Assembly (NCBI RefSeq): GCF_002849855.1
Contig: NZ_CP018617.1
Location: 1,054,001-1,118,000 of the forward strand
From: Vibrio azureus
Lineage (GTDB): Bacteria > Pseudomonadota > Gammaproteobacteria > Enterobacterales > Vibrionaceae
Length of the DNA: 64,000 nt
Direction: 5' to 3'
Positions 54,480 through 63,773 of the stretch are shown in pieces. Both the position numbers and the translations under genes were made by a program. A model generated the notes under the pieces. It was not told the origin of the DNA. It ran no database searches and saw only the letters and a program-made list of their open reading frames with translations. The first letter of the stretch is position 1; every line of letters starts with the position of its first letter.

Positions 54480-55223
54480 TTACTCTTTCTCTTGTGCTAA
54501 ACAGACATTACTTTTTTTACAGTCAAAAGTATTCGTTACTGTTGCGCCATAATCATTAATATGGCTGAGAGTATAAGTTCTATTTTTTCCAACTTTAAAA
54601 GATTGGCGGCTGAATGGTGCCATCATAGTTGGCTTAAAATTCGCAGCTTCTTTTGAGTCTCCGACCTTTAACTCTGATAAAGTAACATAAAATGGGGAGC
54701 CATTTTCTATATCAATAGTATTATTTGAATTTCTAATAATCTTTGTGGAGTTCATGATATGTCTATCCACATTTTTAATAGAACTCAAAGCACTTGGTCG
54801 ATAGAAAAACTTTATCACAGATTCAATTGCAATCTGAATTGAGCCTACATTTTTTTTATTATCAGAGTTGGTTGAACTCTTAGCTGGTGGGACTTCTCTA
54901 ACATGTAAATAATATACACTCTCTCGATCCTTTGGGAGATTTTCAATGAGTGGCAATGCTTTGATACGAAGAATCGCATAGTCATTGCTTTCTATTCTCA
55001 TTACTGGCGGTATCACGACAAATTCATTATTCGCTTCTTCCCCATTGATATCACTTAACCAAGATTGAGCTAGAAATGGCTTATCTGCCGGATTTTTTAT
55101 TTTTATTGTTTCCAGCTTTGAATCTTGTTCAAAAATAACTCGAGTTCGATCAAGAGCAAGAGCTGCACTCGCTGACGTGGTCATGACTAGGTATAATAAT
55201 ATTAGCTTTGTTAAGTTTTGCAT
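54480..55223 (-). CDS. Periplasmic fimbrial chaperone
   Basis: This 247-residue PapD-like chaperone has a signal peptide ending SASAALA and a first immunoglobulin-like domain, ALDRTRVIFEQDSKLETIKIKN to FVVIPPVMRIESNDYAILRI. The conserved groove Arg (Arg at RTRVIF) and FFYRPSAL, with the basic anchor, mark the family. It binds pilus subunits by donor-strand complementation and hands them to the usher. The ATG at 55223 gives the proper signal peptide. A dispersed repeat lies between it and the usher gene upstream. Confidence 0.9.
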   Translation of the reverse strand: MQNLTKLILLYLVMTTSASAALALDRTRVIFEQDSKLETIKIKNPADKPFLAQSWLSDINGEEANNEFVVIPPVMRIESNDYAILRIKALPLIENLPKDRESVYYLHVREVPPAKSSTNSDNKKNVGSIQIAIESVIKFFYRPSALSSIKNVDRHIMNSTKIIRNSNNTIDIENGSPFYVTLSELKVGDSKEAANFKPTMMAPFSRQSFKVGKNRTYTLSHINDYGATVTNTFDCKKSNVCLAQEKE

Positions 55224-55286
55224 ATTTATTCCAATTACTATTCGGTACAGCCACAAAAAAGGCAATACTCTATTTATCTTTGCTTA

Positions 55287-55343
55287 TATATCCAAGTAAT
55301 CTCAAGGTGCTTGATTCAAAACATCTGAGGTTACTCACCTGTA
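55287..55343. repeat. Dispersed palindromic repeat inside the fimbrial operon
   Basis: TATATCCAAGTAATCTCAAG and ATCTGAGGTTACTCACCTG form an imperfect hairpin in the 122-base gap between the usher and chaperone genes. It could reduce downstream transcription or change message decay, which would lower chaperone relative to usher. This effect is inference. Confidence 0.7.
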
Positions 55344-55345
55344 AA

Positions 55346-57790
55346 TTAAAGGCATTCTACATAACGAGGAGATTCGTGATTGTTCAGCACATCGTCATTA
55401 ATAATAAGATGACAACTTTGATTTTGTCCCCAAGACACTTTTATCTTCGAGTCTTTATTCACCCCAATCAAATACGCCATTGAATTTTGTCCAACCACCG
55501 CAATTTCTTGTTCAAGTACTTCATCAACAATTTGAGCACCAAATGGAATATCCTGTTCACTTGTCAGGAATGCCATAAAATTGCTGCCAATACGTGCTCT
55601 AATGTGCTGATACCCTATGGCACCTTCTGTCAAAGCAATACTTTGGATACTATCAAGCACTTCAATATCTTCAGGCAAGGATTTGAAATCTACTTCGCTG
55701 TAATTTTTATGGTATGGCGTAACACCATTCACAATTGCTAGACCAAATGCATTGGTTTTTTCATTGCCACTGCCATTACCATTGATCGTTACACCTGCGA
55801 CATTAGAATCGATAAGCATACGCGAGGTGCCCGAGTTGATACCACTGTAGGCAAGGCCGTATTGAGAGAACAACACCGAGCCGGCCATATTTGCATTCAA
55901 CTGCTTGTAATCATCCGTTCGATAATTGCCACCAATGGATGTTGATACAAATGGAAAATCCTTGGAATAACGACCACTCACCCCATGTGATTCACCATCT
56001 ATCACATCGTAATTTAACCTGTAATGAGATAAATCTTGGCTATTATGGCTCGAATAAGTAATATTTTGTGTAAGGCGATTTTTAAGTAACTGTGTTTGAG
56101 TCGATACATAATGATTACTACCAATTGGGATGGACACACCGATTGACCAGCCTCTCTCATTGCTTGATGGTGCATCCAACTTAGAAAAAGCGTTCTCCGA
56201 TTGGTAAGCACTCATTGTTATGTAAAGATTAATATCATTAACCTTTAATGGATGAGATATATTCAAATCATACCTAGCACTGTCATGTCGCTGATCCCAG
56301 TAGTTTTTTGATGTATATGAAAGATAAGCATGAGTTGCACCAAAGCTTTTCATAGCCGTAAGGTAAACTTCACCTTGGCGACGCATATCAGATTGAAAAC
56401 TGCCATTAGCACTTTTTTGCTCATAAGCATTCAAATAAACATCGAAATCGTAAAAATGCTTCTGGTATGCTCGATATCCACCAGTGAAACGGACATCAGA
56501 TCCAAATAGCTCCAGTGTTTGGTTATAGCTGAATCCAAACGATACACCTTCTCTTTTCTTACCGTTTTTCATCGATGCTTGAGCATGAGACAAATCAATG
56601 GAAGCTGCACCGAGTGAACCTAAGTTAAATCCACTGCCTAATGCGAGAGACTGATACTTTTCAGACAACATTGCAGAAGAGAACAGTGATACTGTATTGT
56701 TCAATCCATAAGTGCTTTCTGCGGCAAAAAATGCTGGTGTATAAGCATATACATTGCTCTCTGGCATACCTGCAGTTAAACGGTAGCGAAGGTGGTTTGG
56801 TCGAGTCAAATAAAGCGTATCTGCTCCATTGACTTGATATCTTTGTACCTCACCATTGGCAAGTTTGACTTCAACATCCAAAATACCTTCAGTCTCTGGC
56901 GCTAGATCATCGATTAAATAAGGGCCTGCATTGACATCAACAATGTCCAAAATCCTACCATTTTGCCGAATCGTAATCGTGGCATCCATACTTGCTGTAC
57001 CAGCTATGACTGGTGAATATCCACGAATATTCGATGGCAACATCTGTTGTTGGCTTTCTAGCCTTACCCCGTTCATTGGAAAAATACCATAAATATCTGA
57101 GTTGTAAGATGTTTGACCAAATGTTAGTTTTGCTTTTATCTTACGAATTGGGGTATATCCATATATCGACGTGAGTTTTCCAGACAGATCATTAGAAGAT
57201 TGATAGTTCGCACGAAACCGAAATGAATCGAAGTTTAAGCCCGCTATTCCATATAGATATAGATTATTATTCCATTTATCGTCTTGATTTATAGTAAAAT
57301 AGTCAATATTGTAGTCAAAAAATAAAGCTGATATCCCATCATTCCATAATTGTTCAGGAACAAATCCATTTCGATATTCCTTAGCAATAAACTTATGGGG
57401 TGTTGTTATCTCTAATTTACCTTTACCAAGGTCTGATACTATCTTTGTATACTCAACTTTTTCAAGTTGATAACAGATTTTATTCCTTTTCAGAATTTTT
57501 GTTTTTCTATACGCAATATCGCCTTCTTTATTAATTGGAAAAAGCTCCAGTACTTCATCAGCTATACAAGGTTGGTTATTCTTATACTCAATGACCTCTT
57601 CTTTTATCAACAAGCCATTCAGATAGACATTCATTCGATAATCACCATCATTGACAAAGTTACTTTGGGAGAAATTCGTCAAGTCAATCTTACTCGAGCT
57701 TCGTATGAAGCTTTCATTAAACTCGGTAGAGTAAGAGATAAACGGTGACATAAAAAAAACAATGAATATGTTAATTATTATTTTATTCAT
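55346..57790 (-). CDS. Fimbrial usher, outer-membrane assembly protein
   Basis: This 814-residue usher has a signal peptide ending FISYS. The N-terminal domain (FNESFI, VYLNGLLIKEEVIEY) binds chaperone-subunit complexes. A long beta-barrel runs from about residue 140 to 640, with the plug region AGTASMDATITIRQNGRILDIVDVN and AYTPAFFAAESTYGLNN. The C-terminal domains end CHLIINDDVLNNH. Ushers form the pore through which the pilus grows. The start at 57790 was chosen for the signal peptide, although no clear ribosome site is visible. It is the second gene of the operon. Confidence 0.9.
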   Translation of the reverse strand: MNKIIINIFIVFFMSPFISYSTEFNESFIRSSSKIDLTNFSQSNFVNDGDYRMNVYLNGLLIKEEVIEYKNNQPCIADEVLELFPINKEGDIAYRKTKILKRNKICYQLEKVEYTKIVSDLGKGKLEITTPHKFIAKEYRNGFVPEQLWNDGISALFFDYNIDYFTINQDDKWNNNLYLYGIAGLNFDSFRFRANYQSSNDLSGKLTSIYGYTPIRKIKAKLTFGQTSYNSDIYGIFPMNGVRLESQQQMLPSNIRGYSPVIAGTASMDATITIRQNGRILDIVDVNAGPYLIDDLAPETEGILDVEVKLANGEVQRYQVNGADTLYLTRPNHLRYRLTAGMPESNVYAYTPAFFAAESTYGLNNTVSLFSSAMLSEKYQSLALGSGFNLGSLGAASIDLSHAQASMKNGKKREGVSFGFSYNQTLELFGSDVRFTGGYRAYQKHFYDFDVYLNAYEQKSANGSFQSDMRRQGEVYLTAMKSFGATHAYLSYTSKNYWDQRHDSARYDLNISHPLKVNDINLYITMSAYQSENAFSKLDAPSSNERGWSIGVSIPIGSNHYVSTQTQLLKNRLTQNITYSSHNSQDLSHYRLNYDVIDGESHGVSGRYSKDFPFVSTSIGGNYRTDDYKQLNANMAGSVLFSQYGLAYSGINSGTSRMLIDSNVAGVTINGNGSGNEKTNAFGLAIVNGVTPYHKNYSEVDFKSLPEDIEVLDSIQSIALTEGAIGYQHIRARIGSNFMAFLTSEQDIPFGAQIVDEVLEQEIAVVGQNSMAYLIGVNKDSKIKVSWGQNQSCHLIINDDVLNNHESPRYVECL

Positions 57791-57912
57791 ATCAATAACC
57801 AATAGCACGATTTAAAAGAGAGCCTTATAACTAGACTCTCTTTAATCTCAGAAAAAAACACTCTTAGAAATCAGAAAATATGATTGAACCTTGCGAGCGT
57901 TTCAGTTCATTT

Positions 57913-58470
57913 TTATAAGTAACCCACGCGTAATAATGCCCAAGACTTTGCAACACCCGCAGTAACAGGAACAGTACCACTTGAGTCCACATTTCTTTCA
58001 TAAGCAGCAGAGAAAGAAACAATGTTTGTCCCATCCGTTAATTTATTTTCTGCCGCTACTGAGCCATTATCGATCTTTTCACCATTATGGAAAATTCGAA
58101 CCCCAACCCCTCTAGCACCACCTGTTACATTGAATAACAGGCCTGTTTTGTCTGGGTTTGAAAGAAAGGTAAAAGTTGCTTTTTTTGCTGTTGTCGTATC
58201 GCAATCAATTAGCTTAATTTGAAAAGGTACAGGTGTTGAATGATCACCTTTTTCTTTAAATAGGTGAGTCGGTTGCTGACCCAGTTCAACTGTTTGATCA
58301 ACACTGTCTGGTGATAAACCACATGCAGATTCTACAAGTTCACCGGTAAAATAAACATTGGTTTCATTTTGCTGCATATCTGCTGCTGTTGGGTTTGCCA
58401 TTACTGAAGCAGAAAATGCACTAAATAGTACTGAAGTAGCAATTGCGATTCGATTAAGTGGAGTTTTCAT
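57913..58470 (-). CDS. Major fimbrial subunit
   Basis: This 185-residue pilin has a signal peptide ending SASVMA. A mature N-terminal extension rich in polar residues is followed by an immunoglobulin-like fold with one Cys pair (ESACGLSP and IDCDTTT). The C-terminal pattern ends KSWALLRVGYL, a variant of the chaperone-binding beta-zipper. As the first operon gene it is probably the main shaft subunit. AGGAATAATTTAA precedes the ATG. Ten heptamer repeats lie 190 bases upstream. Confidence 0.88.
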   Translation of the reverse strand: MKTPLNRIAIATSVLFSAFSASVMANPTAADMQQNETNVYFTGELVESACGLSPDSVDQTVELGQQPTHLFKEKGDHSTPVPFQIKLIDCDTTTAKKATFTFLSNPDKTGLLFNVTGGARGVGVRIFHNGEKIDNGSVAAENKLTDGTNIVSFSAAYERNVDSSGTVPVTAGVAKSWALLRVGYL

Positions 58471-58660
58471 TTAAATTATTCCTATATTTTATATTGAAGT
58501 GTTATTTTTATATTAAACAAAAAACAATAAACAGGCGTTCCTTGACATTGGAATACAATGTTCCAATATCAAAGATTGATACTGTAAGTAAATTCTTCCA
58601 GTCAAATTAAAATTCAAGAACTTATTATTTAACAGATACATTAACTTAAATATACTTATA

Positions 58661-58730
58661 TAGCATATAGCATATAGCATATAGCATATAGCATATAGCA
58701 TATAGCATATAGCATATAGCATATAGCATA
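58661..58730. repeat. Ten perfect copies of the heptamer TAGCATA
   Basis: Seventy bases consist of exactly ten TAGCATA units with no interruption, 190 bases upstream of the major fimbrial subunit start. Perfect short tandem repeats of this length are prone to slipped-strand copy-number change. A weak promoter-like TTGACT (minus strand, 58600-58605) lies between the array and the gene. Control of transcription by copy number is a strong hypothesis. Confidence 0.95.
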
Positions 58731-59449
58731 CAAACCTATATCTATTAAACTAAGTCAAGTAAGTATTAAATATTATTCTTTAAAACTAGATATAACATTA
58801 CGTTATATAAAAATTAACTTATGCGGTAACAAACCTCTTTAAGCTTCATTGGTTTTCATTATGCCAAGCATGATAAACAATTGATATTATCAATACTATA
58901 AAAAATCGTCAGAATTTTTTATAAAACCAGGGAATTTCCTTTAGATTTGCTATTATAGAAATGAGTGAGATATTCGGATTTTCAACCGATTATTACGTTC
59001 AAATTTTATAGCTTTTCTCGTATTTCTTTAGCTTTAACAGTCAAATAGAGAGTTAAAGCCGCCATGAGAATTATTTTTCTTGTCCCAAACTACATGAAGG
59101 TGAAGATATAGACTGCCACCCTCATGACTTCAAATACTCTAATCTTATAAATTCACAACGTCAATTGAATTAACCATAAATAATACAACAACCAATACCG
59201 CATGATTGCCTATTGATCATTTAAGACATAGCAACCGTTTAAATTGATAATAATTATGATTATTAGGCAGTTAAAACCACAATATAAATACGGGCTACCT
59301 CCATTAATTTAAAGTATAGGAACCTGTAAGTATTCGTTAAATTTCTAAAAATTTTATATATAACCAAGTGACTTTAAGGTGCTTGGGTACACACCCAAAA
59401 GCTCTCGAGTCACTCCTAAAAAGCAATCACTTTAAAGGAAGATATAAAA
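58731..59449. other. Long AT-rich non-coding region
   Basis: No gene was seen in about 700 bases. It is strongly AT-rich and probably contains the regulatory region of the fimbrial operon and of unknown transcripts. A dispersed repeat arm is at 59356-59386. Confidence 0.5.
59356..59386. repeat. Dispersed repeat, short degenerate hairpin
   Basis: TATATAACCAAGTGACTTTAAG then GTGCTTGGG. Left arm plus a short inverse. Confidence 0.55.
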
Positions 59450-59478
59450 AAGCCTAGAAATCGACAATTCCTAGGCTT
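59450..59478 (-). terminator. Terminator of the methyltransferase gene
   Basis: AAGCCTAG pairs with CTAGGCTT, and in the minus direction a run of seven T residues follows. Confidence 0.8.
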
Positions 59479-59500
59479 CAATGATCTCATTATTGATTCA

Positions 59501-60088
59501 TTAGAAGAGAGGATAACGACGACCAATTCCCATAAGCACAGAGCCGTTACCATTGTCTGTCAAGATATCAAATACTTTGCTTACTTCAACATCTTTAAAA
59601 CCTGCATTATTCAATGCCTTTCTTGAGTGCTCTATCGTGAAACCTTCCGTCGCATCATCTGGGATCCAGTCAAAGTGAACGAAGTAGCCATTATCAGTCA
59701 GAAGGGACTGAGAAATTCCCAAAGCAGTAGCATGATCTTCAACAAAAGGAAGGACTGAAGAAGCAATAACAAGGTCAAATTGAGTACGAAATGCAGGGTG
59801 CTGAGCGACCAATCCACGGGTAAGCCCATCAACAATCGGCTCCACGTTAATCAGCTCCTTTTTATCAAGCTCTTCGATCATTGCCTCTGAAGCATCGAGA
59901 GCAACGATATCTTTCACGAAAGGAGATAACAATTGGCTTAGCTGCCCCGTTCCGCAGCCGAAATCCAAAACCTTGATATCATCAAGATCCATCATGCTTT
60001 GTAGCTGTGTAAACACCGACTGTGCAAAACGCTCTGTCACGGGATTTGATTCCCACTCCTTCGCCAAATCATCCCAATTTTGTGCCAT
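59501..60088 (-). CDS. Class I SAM-dependent methyltransferase
   Basis: The 195-residue product starts MAQNWDDLAKEWESNP, with GGAGGCAACA in front. The SAM-binding site is VLDFGCGTGQLSQLL (motif I), then IVALDASEAMIEEL and DLVIASSVLPFV. It resembles small UbiE/Tam-type methyltransferases. The substrate is unknown. It is divergent from a LysR gene, which may regulate it. Confidence 0.88.
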   Translation of the reverse strand: MAQNWDDLAKEWESNPVTERFAQSVFTQLQSMMDLDDIKVLDFGCGTGQLSQLLSPFVKDIVALDASEAMIEELDKKELINVEPIVDGLTRGLVAQHPAFRTQFDLVIASSVLPFVEDHATALGISQSLLTDNGYFVHFDWIPDDATEGFTIEHSRKALNNAGFKDVEVSKVFDILTDNGNGSVLMGIGRRYPLF

Positions 60089-60306
60089 TGTTGCCTCCAT
60101 GTTCACATGTTTTACCACAATAGAGTACCGTAAAAATGTAAAAACGCCATAAACTTATCTGGTCAATATTCTTTTTTTTGATACCCTTTATGAATGGTGC
60201 TTTGATCAACAAGATTCTTAAGTACACTTATACCCAAGTAAATCTTTTTTACGTTGATTACAGCGTTCTCATCGCTGACTAAAAATCTGATATCACAGGT
60301 TTGAAT

Positions 60307-61185
60307 ATGAACTTAACGCAAGTTGAAGCCTTTTGTACTACCTCCGAGTGCGGTTCAGTCTCTGAGGCTGCCCGTCAACTGGGCTGTAATCGAACCAAAC
60401 TCAGTATGTCACTCAAAGCATTAGAAAAAGATCTTGGGGTGGAACTATTCAATCGCACTGGCAATCAATTAACACTTTCAGAAGCTGGAAAAGCTATCTT
60501 GAAAGACTGTGAACATCTGTTAGTGATCAAACAACGCATTAAAAAAACCTGTGCTCAAGTCTCAGAAGGTTTCAACGCTGAAGTTTGGATTGCTCGTGAT
60601 GACTCACTCCCCGATGAACTTTGGCAGGAACTATCACACACGTTAAATAACCTCTACCCTTCAACAACATTTAATTTGGTTCTCGCTTCCAGTGGAGATT
60701 TAGCAAGCTTAGTAACCACGCAGCAAGTTGACTTTGCTTTCGGTGTTGACTACGAGCGCGTAGATGACCCACACATCAGGTATAACCCTCTCGGTAAAAT
60801 TCGTATGATGTCGGTCTGTCACTTCTCTCATCGCTTAAATCAGATGGGTAGAGTGACCGATGACGTGCTCAGAAACCAGATGCAAGCACTTATGGTCTAC
60901 CTCAATGAAAAAGACAACCCCGAACTGCAACCTTTTTCCAACAGATATATTGGCTTTTCCAGCTTTGACTACATGTTAAACACAATACTTGAAGAAGATG
61001 CTTGGGGCGTTTTACCTGAACCATTGATCAGACATTATTTACGCCAACAGAAGCTCGCTGTAATTAAACATACCTACGGCTTAACACAGGAAGACTATTG
61101 TATGTTTGAGCCCAATGGTCAAAATGAACATCCAGCCATGAACTGGTTAGCCGACAAACTGAGTGAATACTTATTTGATTTCTAA
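60307..61185 (+). CDS. LysR-family transcriptional regulator
   Basis: This 292-residue LysR protein begins MNLTQVEAFCTTSECGSVSEAARQLGCNRTKLSMSLKALE, the winged helix-turn-helix, followed by an effector-binding domain (residues about 90-290). The ATG at 60307 has AGG eight bases ahead. It is divergent from the methyltransferase gene. The stop codon lies two bases before a full-length dispersed repeat. The regulated genes are unknown. Confidence 0.88.
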   Translation: MNLTQVEAFCTTSECGSVSEAARQLGCNRTKLSMSLKALEKDLGVELFNRTGNQLTLSEAGKAILKDCEHLLVIKQRIKKTCAQVSEGFNAEVWIARDDSLPDELWQELSHTLNNLYPSTTFNLVLASSGDLASLVTTQQVDFAFGVDYERVDDPHIRYNPLGKIRMMSVCHFSHRLNQMGRVTDDVLRNQMQALMVYLNEKDNPELQPFSNRYIGFSSFDYMLNTILEEDAWGVLPEPLIRHYLRQQKLAVIKHTYGLTQEDYCMFEPNGQNEHPAMNWLADKLSEYLFDF

Positions 61186-61186
61186 A

Positions 61187-61454
61187 TATACCCAAATGAC
61201 CTCAAGATGCTTGATTCAGAGCGAGGTCACTGAGCCGAATTCAAGGAAGACTACGAAGCGGAATAGCAGGCTCTTTCCAAGTTGTCTGACGCAAGAAGTC
61301 GGCTCAGTGATACGCTCCCAAAGGGCGAGTGTCCTTAACTCTCAGACTTTGTTAACGATTCTCAATGTAGAATCACTATATCTTCTAATCGTTGCCGCGC
61401 CTGAGAGTTAAGGTCATCTCGCTGAACGCAGCATCTTGAGGTTATTTGGGTATA
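61187..61454. repeat. Dispersed palindromic element, full-length copy (268 bp)
   Basis: It has imperfect inverted arms of about 43 bases (TATACCCAAATGACCTCAAG and its inverse at the right). Inside is a stem CACTGAGCCGA (61228-61238) with TCGGCTCAGTG (61299-61309), and then CCTTAACTCTCAG (61333-61345) with CTGAGAGTTAAGG (61401-61413). The latter encloses AACGATT with AATCGTT. No protein is encoded. The layout is like a non-autonomous miniature element. Confidence 0.9.
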
Positions 61455-61624
61455 CATCACTGAGCGACAAAATTACTGACACCAAACTTTATCGATAAGC
61501 TAATGATATTCAATATTTTTCACCAATAACCCACAAAAAGCGTTCAAAAGTTGCTCAACTTTAATTTGCCTAAATGCACACTAACGGGAACAATGTAAGT
61601 ATGTAAATTTTAAAAGGCATTTTT
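61455..61624. other. Promoter region of the CDF transporter gene
   Basis: No gene was seen; presumed promoter and leader. Confidence 0.4.
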
Positions 61625-62518
61625 ATGTGTGACCGGACAAGTAAAAACGAAAACCATGTTCTAACTTTCTCAGCCCTTCTAGCTTCTGGCTTTGCTATCG
61701 GCGGGATGGTGCTCGGCTTACTTGTTGGCTCTATTGTCATCGTCTTCGATGGTGTTTACTCTTTAGTTAGCTTGCTGCTAACTTTATTGTCGCTTGCTGC
61801 ATCTCATTATATAAACAAGCCTTCTAAAGGAACGTTTCCTTTTGGTAAAGCGGTTCTTGAACCTATTGTTATCGCAATTAAAGCAACAGTTATTTTAATC
61901 GTAGTGATCTTCTCCCTTTTTTCCGCTTTTATGACGCTGATAACTGGTGGTAGTGATATAGATACTTCTATCGCCACCATATTTGGCTTTGTTAACGTCA
62001 TTGGCTGTGGTTACGCTTGGTGGTATATGGCTAAAAAAAGTCGCCACTTCTCTTCTGGTTTGATTGAAGCTGAAAAAAAGCAATGGCAAATGGACACGTT
62101 ATTGAGTGTGGCCGTAACAGTAGGCTTTATCGTCGCTTGGACAATATCTTTAACTTCTTTGTCAAGCTATGCCGTGTATGCCGATCCGGTGATGATGCTT
62201 CTAATGGGATTCTACTTCCTCAAAGTTCCTTTCGACATGTTAGCTGGTGCACTGCGTGAGCTGTTAATGATGTCACCAAGCAAAGAACTATGCCAACGCG
62301 TTGGGAAAGATGTGTCAGAGATTGAAAAAGTCACGGAGCACCACCTAAAAGTGGCAGGGATCACGAAAGTGGGTCAAGAACTTAGAATCGATGTTGACGT
62401 CCATGTTGACAAAAATACACTGAAACTGGATACCCTAGAGCATACGAGAAAGCAACTCACAACTCGCTTATCCAAACACCAGTTTAAGCTTCAGTTGCAT
62501 TTAAATGTTGCTTACTGA
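61625..62518 (+). CDS. Cation diffusion facilitator (CDF) transporter
   Basis: This 297-residue protein has about six transmembrane helices and a cytoplasmic C-terminal domain. Metal-site features of the CDF family are present: FDGVYSLVS in helix 2, FPFGKAVLEP after it and EAEKKQWQMDTLLS in helix 5. The soluble end (VGQELRIDVDVHVD) is the ferredoxin-like regulatory domain. CDF proteins export Zn, Fe or Mn in exchange for protons; the metal is not determined. AAAAGG precedes the ATG. The stop overlaps the convergent YddG-like gene by seven bases. Confidence 0.85.
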   Translation: MCDRTSKNENHVLTFSALLASGFAIGGMVLGLLVGSIVIVFDGVYSLVSLLLTLLSLAASHYINKPSKGTFPFGKAVLEPIVIAIKATVILIVVIFSLFSAFMTLITGGSDIDTSIATIFGFVNVIGCGYAWWYMAKKSRHFSSGLIEAEKKQWQMDTLLSVAVTVGFIVAWTISLTSLSSYAVYADPVMMLLMGFYFLKVPFDMLAGALRELLMMSPSKELCQRVGKDVSEIEKVTEHHLKVAGITKVGQELRIDVDVHVDKNTLKLDTLEHTRKQLTTRLSKHQFKLQLHLNVAY

Positions 62519-63441
62519 TCAATGGCTATCTCTTTATCGGTGACCTTCTTTCGCTCTCTAGTCACAAGCCAACATAGTAATGAGCCAGTCGTCACCATAG
62601 CCACTCCCTGCCAAAAACTAGGGCTTAGGGTGACACCGAGCAAAATTGAAGAAAATAGAGCTGAGAAAATAGGGGTAAAATAAGATAAAGTAGCAAGAAC
62701 GACCATGTTGCCACCAACGATAGCAATGTTCCATAGACCGTACCCACCCGCCATCAGAAGTGAAGCAACAATCAAATAGACACCCCCTGACCAGTTAAAA
62801 GCCATTGCAGGTTCATCAGACAAAAAATATTTTATCCAAAGTGATACAGCTGTCGCGATGAAAAAAATAGTAATGGCATTATGTTTGGATTGTAGCCTCT
62901 GCGTCAAATTACAATACACCGCCCAAATTACGGCTCCTGAAAAAGCCATGATATAAACAATCGGGTTGCTATTGACATGCTGGACCAGCGTACCTAATGA
63001 GAGGCCGTTTTCACCACTAACTGTCCAAGCAACACCTAAGAATGCCAACAAGACAGCTGGATACAACAAAATACTCACTTTTTTATTGCTTCCTAGCATT
63101 GCAAATAACACCGTTAGCGCTGGCCACAAATAATTAACAATCGAGACTTCAATAGATTGAGAGCGAGATTGGGAGTAACCTAAGGATAGGGCAAGAAACA
63201 TTTCGTAGCACACAAACATCGCACCACCCAGCAGCAGGTATCTAAGCGGAAAATGGGACAGTTTAGGAATACCAACAACAACGAGTAAAAAGAGAGCGCT
63301 TAATGAATATAGAGCCGCCGCTCCCCCAACAACGCCAAGATTTTCTGTAACCAGGCGAGTCATTCCTAACAATCCGCTCCAGGCCAAAATAGCAATACAT
63401 CCAAATACAGTGAAACGACCTTGCAACGACAACATCTCCAT
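62512..63441 (-). CDS. EamA/DMT-family exporter, YddG-like
   Basis: This 309-residue protein has about ten transmembrane helices in two EamA repeats. The segments FTVFGCIAILAWSGLLGMTRLVTENLGVVGGAAALYSLSAL, SIEVSIVNYLWPALTVLFA and GGNMVVLATLSYFTPIFSALFS follow YddG, the aromatic amino acid exporter of enterobacteria. Export of aromatic amino acids is inference. The gene begins 18 bases from a full-length dispersed repeat. Confidence 0.85.
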   Translation of the reverse strand: MEMLSLQGRFTVFGCIAILAWSGLLGMTRLVTENLGVVGGAAALYSLSALFLLVVVGIPKLSHFPLRYLLLGGAMFVCYEMFLALSLGYSQSRSQSIEVSIVNYLWPALTVLFAMLGSNKKVSILLYPAVLLAFLGVAWTVSGENGLSLGTLVQHVNSNPIVYIMAFSGAVIWAVYCNLTQRLQSKHNAITIFFIATAVSLWIKYFLSDEPAMAFNWSGGVYLIVASLLMAGGYGLWNIAIVGGNMVVLATLSYFTPIFSALFSSILLGVTLSPSFWQGVAMVTTGSLLCWLVTRERKKVTDKEIAIDQ

Positions 63442-63458
63442 TCTCTCTTTTATTCATT

Positions 63459-63742
63459 TATACCCAAGTGACTTCAAGATGCTTGATTCAGAGCGAGGTC
63501 ACTGAGTCGAATTCAAGAAAGACAACGAAGCGGAATAGCAGGCTCTTTCTTATTTTGTAAGAAAAACGGTTGTCTGACGCAAGAAGTCGGCTCAGTGACA
63601 CGCTCCCAAAGGGCGAGTGTCCTTAACTCTCAGACTTTGTTAACGATTCTCAATGTAGAGCCACTATATCTTCGAATCGTTTCCGCGCCTGAGAGCTAAG
63701 GTCATCTCGCTGAACACAGTATCTTGAGGTTACTTGGGTATA
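63459..63742. repeat. Dispersed palindromic element, longest copy (284 bp)
   Basis: It has the same arms and inner stems as the 61.2-kb copy and high identity to it. It differs mainly by an extra 16 bases or so after GCAGGCTCTTTC (TTATTTTGTAAGAAAAACGG). The arms are TATACCCAAGTGACTTCAAG and CTTGAGGTTACTTGGGTATA. Confidence 0.9.
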
Positions 63743-63773
63743 TACTCAAGTGATCTCAAGATGCTTGATTCCA
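63741..63773. repeat. Half copy abutting the longest repeat
   Basis: TATACTCAAGTGATCTCAAG then ATGCTTGATTCC starts on the last bases of the 284-bp copy, as if a second element had inserted at or near its end. Confidence 0.7.

Noticed and set aside
58513..58722. Frame encoding repeated MLYAICY heptapeptides
   Set aside because: This is only the translation of the heptamer DNA array in an open frame. It has no ribosome site and the region is upstream regulatory DNA.
58661..58730. Short regular repeats considered as a CRISPR array
   Set aside because: The units are seven bases with no spacers, and no cas genes are present.
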